Shown here piece by piece: positions 35,240 to 40,949 of a stretch of 40,949 nt of DNA. The DNA lies in the NCBI GenBank assembly GCA_902789505.1, contig CADAOO010000037.1, positions 1 to 40,949 of the forward strand, read 5' to 3'. The DNA comes from an uncultured Methanobrevibacter sp. Its GTDB lineage: Archaea; Methanobacteriota; Methanobacteria; Methanobacteriales; Methanobacteriaceae. Made by a program: the position numbers and the translations under genes. The stretch's first letter is position 1; each line of letters starts with the position of its first letter. The notes below the pieces were generated by a model. It made no database searches. It saw only the letters and a list, made by a program, of their open reading frames with translations, and was not told the origin of the DNA.

Positions 35240-35263
35240 AATATATCCTCTTTTTTTATTTTT

Positions 35264-35917
35264 ATGTCAATTTCAACTATTATTACGGCTGCCGGAAAGA
35301 ATTCTAGAATGAGAAAAGACCAGATTTCTAGAAATATGGATTTGAAAAATAAGCTTATTTTGCCGTTCATGGATAAGACTGTTTTGGAGACAACAATCGA
35401 CAATGCATTATCCGCTAACATTGATGAATGTATTGTTGTACTTGGCCATTATGCTGGTGAAATAATGGAGGCTATTGGCAATAATTATGAAGGTTCTGTC
35501 AAGTTCATTCATAACAATCCGGTTGATGTAGGTCTATCAACATCTCTTTTCAATGGTTTGGCAAATTCTCAATATGATTATGCTTTATGCATTACAGGAG
35601 ACCAGCCTACAGTATCGGCTGAAACATTCAACAAAATGATTGAAGTCAGTCAAAATTCTGAAAATCCAGAAAAAACAATATCCATTTTGAGAAGAAGAAA
35701 AACAGGGTTGCTGGATACTGCAGAAGGATTGGGAATGCCTTTTGTAGCTCATAGGAAAAATCTTATGGGTTATCTGGAAAATGAAGATGATAACCTAAAT
35801 CCGATTCTTAGAAAAATATTCGATGATGGGTACACATTTTATGGAATAAAGGAAAAAAATAAAAAAGAATTGTTGAATATCAATCATTATGAAGACTATT
35901 TAAGTCTTTTAGATTGA
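35264..35917 (+). CDS. MobA-like NTP transferase domain protein
   Basis: 217 residues with the NTP_transf_3 fold: N-terminal ITAAGKNSRM nucleotide loop, KNKLILPFMDKTVLETTI, CIVVLGHYAGEI, HNNPVDVGLSTSLFNGL and the metal motif ITGDQPTVS. Relatives include MobA/MocA-type enzymes that load CMP or GMP onto molybdopterin and other nucleotidyltransferases; the substrate here is not determined. The start lacks a clear ribosome-binding site and lies 24 nt after the secreted protein, with a T-tract between. Its 3' end overlaps that of the convergent DUF169 gene by 9 nt. Confidence 0.8.
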   Translation: MSISTIITAAGKNSRMRKDQISRNMDLKNKLILPFMDKTVLETTIDNALSANIDECIVVLGHYAGEIMEAIGNNYEGSVKFIHNNPVDVGLSTSLFNGLANSQYDYALCITGDQPTVSAETFNKMIEVSQNSENPEKTISILRRRKTGLLDTAEGLGMPFVAHRKNLMGYLENEDDNLNPILRKIFDDGYTFYGIKEKNKKELLNINHYEDYLSLLD

Positions 35918-36583
35918 TTGTAAACCGGAAATAACCTCTTCAATTTTGGCAGCACTGATTCCAACAGCCATTTCATTATCCTTAATGTCAGCCGCTTTTC
36001 TGGAACCGTCACAACCTAATGTAAAATTAATTCCGTCAGAAATGTATGGATTGGCAAAGGCATCGCCGCACAATGATTGAATACCTGCAAATGAAGCGGT
36101 AATTTTCTCACCGGTCTTGTAAACAATGCTCTGTGCAAGAATCATTCCGCCAACAGGTTCGGTAATCACTTCAATAACATCTGCTTCGAAATCAGCTTCA
36201 TCCAACGGAGCGTAAATAATTCCCCAATGTTCTTCTTCAACAATTGAAAGTTTGCTTGTAAGTTTTTTAGCGGTTTCCAAGTCTTGAAATCTTCCAAGTG
36301 AGAAGTATTTTTCACCATTCGCCAATTTTGGTGGCATATCTCTAAGTCCGATAGCTCCTGCACCGCCTAAACACATTTGCTGTTCAAGTGTTGAGTAGAA
36401 TTTGCTGCCCAATGATGCTTTTCTTACCATTTCGCAATGTCTGATTTTTTCATCAATTAAATCATAGCCTTCAGGGAGGTCCCCTTCGGTTTTTATTAAT
36501 TTCATTGCAACAGGTTTGGCATCCAGTTTTATTTTACTTTCAATAACCTCACAATATTTTTGATTTTTTTCTAGATTTGTCAT
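35909..36583 (-). CDS. DUF169 family protein
   Basis: 224 residues from the ATG preceded by AAAGGTG at 6-nt spacing; a GTG three codons earlier overlaps that site and is rejected. The family pattern is visible: KPVAMKLIKTEGDLPEGY, a Cys (HCEMVRKAS), CLGGAGAIGLRD, YFSLGRF, GIIYAPLDEADFEADV, and the C-terminal CGDAFANPYISDGINFTLGCDGSRKAA with two further cysteines. DUF169 proteins are widespread in methanogens and have no settled function; the conserved cysteines suggest metal or cluster binding. Confidence 0.85.
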   Translation of the reverse strand: MTNLEKNQKYCEVIESKIKLDAKPVAMKLIKTEGDLPEGYDLIDEKIRHCEMVRKASLGSKFYSTLEQQMCLGGAGAIGLRDMPPKLANGEKYFSLGRFQDLETAKKLTSKLSIVEEEHWGIIYAPLDEADFEADVIEVITEPVGGMILAQSIVYKTGEKITASFAGIQSLCGDAFANPYISDGINFTLGCDGSRKAADIKDNEMAVGISAAKIEEVISGLQSI

Positions 36584-36611
36584 AGATAACACCTTTGATT
36601 ATTATATTATT

Positions 36612-37838
36612 CTAAGGAATTTTAAATTCTTTCGGTTTGTTTTTGTTATTTTTACAGAATGTTCTGAAATCACATGCAGTGCATGTTCTTTCGTCGGCTT
36701 CCGCTTTCCAGGCATCCTGTATTTTACATCCTTTGATTTCATTTATTAATGATTCTTCTATATTGTAGACAACTTCATCGAACTTTTTAAGGGATTCGTC
36801 TATCTCTTCATTGTCAATATTAATAATTCTAATTGAACGCTCTAATTTAAATTCATCACTTAATTCAGGTGCTTTATCATCTTCCTGCCAATTTTCAATC
36901 AATCGGAAGTCATTTTCATATTTTTCAAGTGTTTCATCATCAATTAAATTGTTTTTCATTTCATCCTGAATTAAAAGCAGATCCTCCTTTGAGGGAACAA
37001 GCTCATTCAGATAAAAGATAATTCCAGCAAAAATTGATTTTGCATCCTCTTGCTGTGACCTTAGCCAGGAATACGTGAGGATTTGCTGTTTATGATTTTC
37101 CCATTTGTTTTCAGATTTTGGATTATCAACTTCAATCGGCGGCCTTTTCATTCCTTTATAATCAATGATTATTTCATAATCCTCCTCATCTTCGGAGTTT
37201 TTAATTCTCTTTTTGAAGTCTTCATCTTTCTTTAGAATTTCAATAATTTTATTGTTGTAGTTGTCCAGATTGCTTTGTTCGAGGGTTTTATTAATTTTCA
37301 TTGATGTTAATACATCCACAACACCGTTGATACCGTAATAATTGGACCTGCTTCTTTTTTCATTGTATTGGGGCATGTCACGTATTCCTTTAATTAAAAG
37401 TTCCGATGAATCAATCAGAGGGAACAGATGTTTTCCCCATATGTTTATTGCCTTTTCAGCCCTTGCGCTGGCCAGCTTCTTGTGGTCATGTTCATTCAGA
37501 TTTTCAACTTCGTGGTTGGTTGAGCTGAAAAACAGGTCCTCGTCGTGGGGATAAAGCCCTCTTGCCTGAAGTCTCAGGTCAATCAAATCTTCGATTGGCC
37601 TTATATCGTCCAGCCAGTCCCATGGAAATTCGGTTTTATTCTGTTTCCATTGGATGAATGCTTCCTCCATTACTCCGTGAATAAATTCACCAAACCACCT
37701 CTGGACAGGTTTTGAAGGTGGCAGTGTTCCTTTGTTCTGATATCTGTATTGAAGATTGCAGGTTAAAAAGGATAATAAATCTCCGGTTAAACTGTATTCC
37801 GGAATCATATATGCTTTTGATCTTGAAGGTAATTTCAT
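36612..37838 (-). CDS. RecB/AddB-type Fe-S nuclease (PD-(D/E)XK), partner of the helicase
   Basis: 408 residues. Catalytic features of RecB/Cas4-type nucleases are visible: an early GEFIHGVMEEAF helix (motif-I His), YYGINGVVDVLTS (motif-II Asp) and EIIIDYKGMKRP (D-x-K motif III), then a QILTYSW helix (QxxxY motif IV). Four cysteines sit as in Fe-S nucleases AddB and Cas4: Cys27 and C-terminal Cys386, Cys389 and Cys395 (CTACDFRTFC), which would bind a 4Fe-4S cluster. It begins 10 nt after the UvrD-like gene, so the two form an operon and probably one helicase-nuclease. No CRISPR genes are near, so a repair role like bacterial AddAB is more likely than Cas4. Confidence 0.8.
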   Translation of the reverse strand: MKLPSRSKAYMIPEYSLTGDLLSFLTCNLQYRYQNKGTLPPSKPVQRWFGEFIHGVMEEAFIQWKQNKTEFPWDWLDDIRPIEDLIDLRLQARGLYPHDEDLFFSSTNHEVENLNEHDHKKLASARAEKAINIWGKHLFPLIDSSELLIKGIRDMPQYNEKRSRSNYYGINGVVDVLTSMKINKTLEQSNLDNYNNKIIEILKKDEDFKKRIKNSEDEEDYEIIIDYKGMKRPPIEVDNPKSENKWENHKQQILTYSWLRSQQEDAKSIFAGIIFYLNELVPSKEDLLLIQDEMKNNLIDDETLEKYENDFRLIENWQEDDKAPELSDEFKLERSIRIINIDNEEIDESLKKFDEVVYNIEESLINEIKGCKIQDAWKAEADERTCTACDFRTFCKNNKNKPKEFKIP

Positions 37839-37848
37839 GATTAATCTC

Positions 37849-40317
37849 CTAAATTAGATATATCTCTCTAAATCCGACATATTTCTCGTCTCTGCTCCAT
37901 CCCACGGCAATATTTGGTATGTCAAAATGGTCATTTTTCTTGGTGTAACCTTCGATAGCTGAATTAAGGCCCACCAATAGCAATATGCTTTCGGCTCTTG
38001 AAAATGCTACAAAGTAAAGTCTTGTCAAATCGTCAAATGAGCGGTCCTTTTCGCTTCTGTCGCTTTGACCAAGCACACTATATTGTCTGATGCTGTCTTC
38101 TATAGTAATTTTATCTGGCAATGCTTTCGGAAATCTTAGGCGTTGTGTTCTTATGTCATTCGTTTTGAATCTTGAACCGACGTCCACAATAACCAGCGGA
38201 AATTCCAGTCCCTTTGATTGATGTATGGATAAAACGTTTATTCTATCGTCAGGCAATGTTTCAAGAAGGGATTCATCAATGCTTACTCCGCCTGTTGAAA
38301 GGGGTATGAAAATATTCCATATTGCCTCAAGTACTGATTCCCTTACTTGCGATGGGTTTTTGAATGAAATGCTTGAGTGATAATCATTGAAAAATCCGGT
38401 TTGGGTAATTGATTTGGTAATGGCCTCCAGGTATACTATTCCCTCAACGTCATCCTGCAGCTCTTCAATCCATGTTGTTAATTTATATGCAAGCTCCATT
38501 AAACTGGCTCTTTTTGGCCAGCTTTGCTCAACGCCGTTGATTACTTCGGGATATGGCCTTCTAAGTTGCCAGCGTGTTACAAAATCATTCAATGATACCG
38601 GTTCATTAGGCTCGGGGTTTAATTTAATATAATCCTTTGCATGATATCTCCACCGATTCATATTTCGTTTTGCTAAATTGGGGATTGTTTTATCTGAATT
38701 TTGAATGCCTGCTTCAGGGTCAATGCATTCAAGCATCAAACCACAGAATATGGCTACAACATCGATATCTGGCAAATCGATACCTCTCGGATTAAACATT
38801 TCAAGGGGGTTTCTAAGTTTTTTCAGGTTTTTTCTTAGGTGATGGAGAAATGAACGGTTTCCGAATTGTGTCTCTTTCGGTGAATAAGATAAAATCGCTA
38901 TGTCTGATGCGGACCCGTAATCCTTGTCTAAAGTAATTTTTATTTTTTCTTCCTTTTTTCCGGCCTGAATTGCTTCATGATTAATTTTTTGCAAATCTGC
39001 GATGTTGATTGCACCGTTAACTTTTTTATAATAATCTTCATTCAATACTTTAAGCACTTTTAAATCGCATTCGCCCTTATTTACCAGTTTGTCGATTAGT
39101 CTTGACAGGTCCTTAGCCAACATTTCCGGGTTGTTTCTAAACATTCCCAATATTGGCATTTTGTCTCTTTCAAAGTCAGGAGCAATAATTTTAGGTTTAT
39201 TTTCAACTCTGGCGTTTTGATATTCCCGGTCAAGCTCTGCAAATTGATTGCAGTGATTGATTATGTTTTCAGTTGAGCGGTAATTGGTCCTTAAGTTGAT
39301 TTCCTCAACTTCAATATCCAATCTTTCTTTGACACGTTTTTTGTAGTTTGTAAACAAATCTACGGTTGCTCCTCTAAACCTATAAAGTGATTGGTCATCA
39401 TCACCTACAACTGTTATGTTTCCGTCATTTTTAAGTGCTGAATTCGCTATGGTGAAATAGATATCCTCCTGAAGCAGGTTTGTATCCTGATACTCGTCAA
39501 TCAGAACAATTTTGATTTCATCCAAAAACAAATCCATATCGTGATTTTTCAGTTTTTCAAGAAATTCTGATTCGAGCATTGCAAAGTCAATTGTATTTCT
39601 GTTTTTAAGTGTTCTTTCATATTCCTTAATACAGTCAAGCGCCAATCTGTGTCCGCTGCCTTCCTGTGTTTTTGAATATAATTCATCAAAGTCAATTTGG
39701 TCATAATAAATCCTATTTTTCACTTTCATTAGGATTTCACTCATTTTTGATGGTTCTTCAAGTTTGTTTCTGCCGCTTAATTCCTTCAAATATTCTACAA
39801 GGTCTTTATTGAGATATTTTTCATCCTCAATGAGAATCTTTATCATTGCGGAGTTAGCAACAAACTCTTCAATTACTATAGCCTGATTTTCTCCGGGCTT
39901 TTTATTTTCCCTTAGAAGCTCTTCAGCGATGCTGTCTGTGGTTCCGATGTTAATCTGGTTAAAGTCAATTCTTTCGACTTTAGCAATTTTTTCAGCATCT
40001 TCAAAACTGCTTCCGGCATCGTCAATAAGCTGGTTTTTGATTTTGTCTCCCCATCCTAGGATTCTTGAATATAATTCATCAGCGGCTTTTTTAGTGAAGG
40101 TTGTGGCCAGTATTTCGGAGGGGTCAATGTCATCAACAAAGATGTATTTCAGTATTTTTAAAACCATTACTGTTGTTTTTCCGGACCCCGGCCCTGCAAC
40201 GATAAAAAGGGATTCATCGGCCTTGGATAAAATAGCTTTCTTCTGGTCTTTATTTGAAGAGATGTCTCTTTTAAGCGTGTTTACTATCATATCTTCAAAT
40301 TTTTCATATGGAATCAT
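37849..40317 (-). CDS. UvrD/Rep-family superfamily 1 DNA helicase (AddA-like)
   Basis: 822 residues. SF1A motifs in order: Q-motif DQKKAI, Walker A AGPGSGKTTV (41-50), motif Ia TFTKKAADEL, motif II VLIDEYQDTN (271-280), motif III VGDDDQSLYRFRGA, motif IV LRTNYRSTENI, motif V VLSIHQSKGLEFPLVIV and motif VI RLYFVAFSRAE. It has a long insert between III and V, but no C-terminal nuclease domain; that activity is supplied by the next gene. Start has an AGAGGGA site. The leader runs toward the mobile-element remnant at 40.5 kb. It unwinds DNA 3'-5', presumably from ends, with the adjacent nuclease. Confidence 0.92.
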   Translation of the reverse strand: MIPYEKFEDMIVNTLKRDISSNKDQKKAILSKADESLFIVAGPGSGKTTVMVLKILKYIFVDDIDPSEILATTFTKKAADELYSRILGWGDKIKNQLIDDAGSSFEDAEKIAKVERIDFNQINIGTTDSIAEELLRENKKPGENQAIVIEEFVANSAMIKILIEDEKYLNKDLVEYLKELSGRNKLEEPSKMSEILMKVKNRIYYDQIDFDELYSKTQEGSGHRLALDCIKEYERTLKNRNTIDFAMLESEFLEKLKNHDMDLFLDEIKIVLIDEYQDTNLLQEDIYFTIANSALKNDGNITVVGDDDQSLYRFRGATVDLFTNYKKRVKERLDIEVEEINLRTNYRSTENIINHCNQFAELDREYQNARVENKPKIIAPDFERDKMPILGMFRNNPEMLAKDLSRLIDKLVNKGECDLKVLKVLNEDYYKKVNGAINIADLQKINHEAIQAGKKEEKIKITLDKDYGSASDIAILSYSPKETQFGNRSFLHHLRKNLKKLRNPLEMFNPRGIDLPDIDVVAIFCGLMLECIDPEAGIQNSDKTIPNLAKRNMNRWRYHAKDYIKLNPEPNEPVSLNDFVTRWQLRRPYPEVINGVEQSWPKRASLMELAYKLTTWIEELQDDVEGIVYLEAITKSITQTGFFNDYHSSISFKNPSQVRESVLEAIWNIFIPLSTGGVSIDESLLETLPDDRINVLSIHQSKGLEFPLVIVDVGSRFKTNDIRTQRLRFPKALPDKITIEDSIRQYSVLGQSDRSEKDRSFDDLTRLYFVAFSRAESILLLVGLNSAIEGYTKKNDHFDIPNIAVGWSRDEKYVGFREIYLI

Positions 40318-40474
40318 TTTTTCCCTCTTAATCTATATTTATTAATTTATATCATTATCTTATTAATATAGTAATTGAGAGAGCGTCTGAAAAGTATTCA
40401 AAAAACGATAAATCATTTTGATGTAATATTTATTTTACAAAAAAACATTTTTATTATTTAACAACATAATTACT

Positions 40475-40843
40475 ATTATGGTAAGGATATCCTTCCATAA
40501 TATGCATAAAGTTGGGGATTTTTTCCCCGGCTTTCTCATTTTAAACACAATTAATTTTAAATATTAATTGAATTCAACATATATTTATCCAATTAATGCC
40601 AGAATACCATGTCTTCTTTAATTCATGGATGAATTGCACCAAGAGTAGGCATTACTTTTCAAATGCTCTACAATGATACAATTAAATTAAACTTTTTCAA
40701 CAATAATTAAGTTTAAAAATCAATATTAATTGAATCTGTCTGAACCTTCGCGATGAGGGGGATAGCACGGTAATCCTATACTCATTAGAGTATACAGCCC
40801 GTGAAGTAAGAATCCTCAACTTCTATAAAGTTGGGGTAGTTCA
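40475..40843 (+). mobile_element. Probable IS200/IS605-derived mini-element (PATE-like) with no tnpA or tnpB
   Basis: One end has a palindrome with a single bulge (ATTATGG-T-AAGGAT / ATCCTTCCATAAT, 40475-40501) and then an 11-bp stem AAAGTTGGGGA / TCCCCGGCTTT (40508-40534, two G-U pairs), a subterminal hairpin. The other end is a typical IS605 right end, finishing GAATCCTCAAC, a hairpin, then GGGGTAGTTCAA. ATAAAGTTGGGG occurs at both ends. About 200 bp of AT-rich noncoding DNA lies between; no transposase or tnpB is present. Exact boundaries are uncertain. Confidence 0.5.
40729..40843 (+). ncRNA. TnpB-type omegaRNA-like right end (solo)
   Basis: Contains a stem TATACTC/GAGTATA (loop ATTA, about 40778-40795), then GTGAAGTAAGAATCCTCAAC and a terminal hairpin (CCTCAACTT / AAAGTTGGGG, about 40813-40836) ending GTAGTTCA. 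This is the form of the 3' end of IS605-family omegaRNAs, known to guide TnpB. With TnpB absent, the adjacent bases from about 40844 would be the 'guide', and they run into the start of the next gene. Assignment is by recalled pattern. Confidence 0.45.
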
Positions 40844-40864
40844 ATAAATAATTTAGCTGAGATT

Positions 40865-40949
40865 ATGTCTGATTGTGAAAAAATTGATATGTTTAAAAAT
40901 GATGTTCGATATAGGGATAATATAGCCCATGTAGAGACTATTCCAGCTA
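40865..40949 (+). CDS. Start of a protein, possibly YprA/Hrq1-type helicase (cut by window end)
   Basis: 28 codons are visible: MSDCEKIDMFKNDVRYRDN and IAHVETIPA, running off the window. The VETIPA segment after a short helix resembles the N-terminus of DEAD/DEAH helicases of the YprA/MrfA/Hrq1 type, which carry an HVxxIPAR motif before the ATPase. The frame is also open upstream to a TAA at 40826, through the last bases of the mobile element (SINNLAEI), so the true start could be earlier. No good ribosome-binding site precedes the ATG. Confidence 0.35.
   Translation, partial: MSDCEKIDMFKNDVRYRDNIAHVETIPA

Noticed and set aside
36612-37838. Cas4 annotation for the Fe-S nuclease
   Set aside because: It is twice the usual Cas4 length, is paired with a UvrD-like helicase, and no Cas1/Cas2 or CRISPR array is present.

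Overview
The window looks like chromosomal DNA of a Methanobrevibacter-like methanogen (Methanobacteriales). The evidence is AT-rich archaeal DNA with BRE/TATA-type promoters, archaeal signature genes (geranylgeranylglyceryl phosphate synthase, L40e, archaeal NMN adenylyltransferase, Tsr3, NurA-HerA, Rad50), a Mur-ligase homologue fitting a pseudomurein wall, and very large adhesin-like surface proteins with parallel beta-helix and Ig-like repeats. Genus placement is inference from gene content; no rRNA or tRNA gene was seen.

Layout. 1-5.7 kb: the tail of an F420-hydrogenase beta-type domain, an M42 peptidase, a stand-alone DUF4062-like (NACHT-partner) domain, then on the minus strand TrmO, a 44-aa membrane miniprotein, MoaE and NMN adenylyltransferase, followed by a membrane-anchored unknown and Tsr3. 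5.7-9.6 kb: L40e, GGGP synthase and the nurA-herA end-resection pair. 9.6-26.7 kb: a surface-protein island with three adhesin-like proteins sharing one C-terminal module, plus two small single-span proteins downstream of the first and third. 26.9-32.6 kb: a zinc-ribbon/membrane/coiled-coil protein, a broken mre11, an intact rad50 and a TIR-like (DUF1863-type) protein. 32.7-36.6 kb: a Mur ligase family enzyme, a secreted unknown, a MobA-like nucleotidyltransferase and a DUF169 protein. 36.6-40.9 kb: an AddAB-like pair (UvrD/Rep helicase and Fe-S RecB-type nuclease), a probable IS200/IS605-derived mini-element with a TnpB-type omegaRNA-like end, and the start of another gene that may be a YprA/Hrq1-type helicase.

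The main observations concern broken genes and shuffling. (1) The giant adhesin is split by an exact 94-bp tandem duplication; removing one copy restores a single 3542-codon frame. (2) The second adhesin is split by a one-base shift next to an A7 run. (3) mre11 has lost the segment holding the GDxxD metal motif and is frameshifted, while rad50 is intact. (4) A block of about 240-320 bp of noncoding DNA, together with the start of a small membrane protein, is duplicated behind two adhesins; one copy carries a further 76-bp tandem duplication. (5) Several genes end in hairpins that contain the stop codon. (6) Two degenerate TIR/DUF4062-like proteins stand alone, without the partners expected from immune systems. 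Draft-assembly error is a live alternative for items 1-3 and is stated where relevant.
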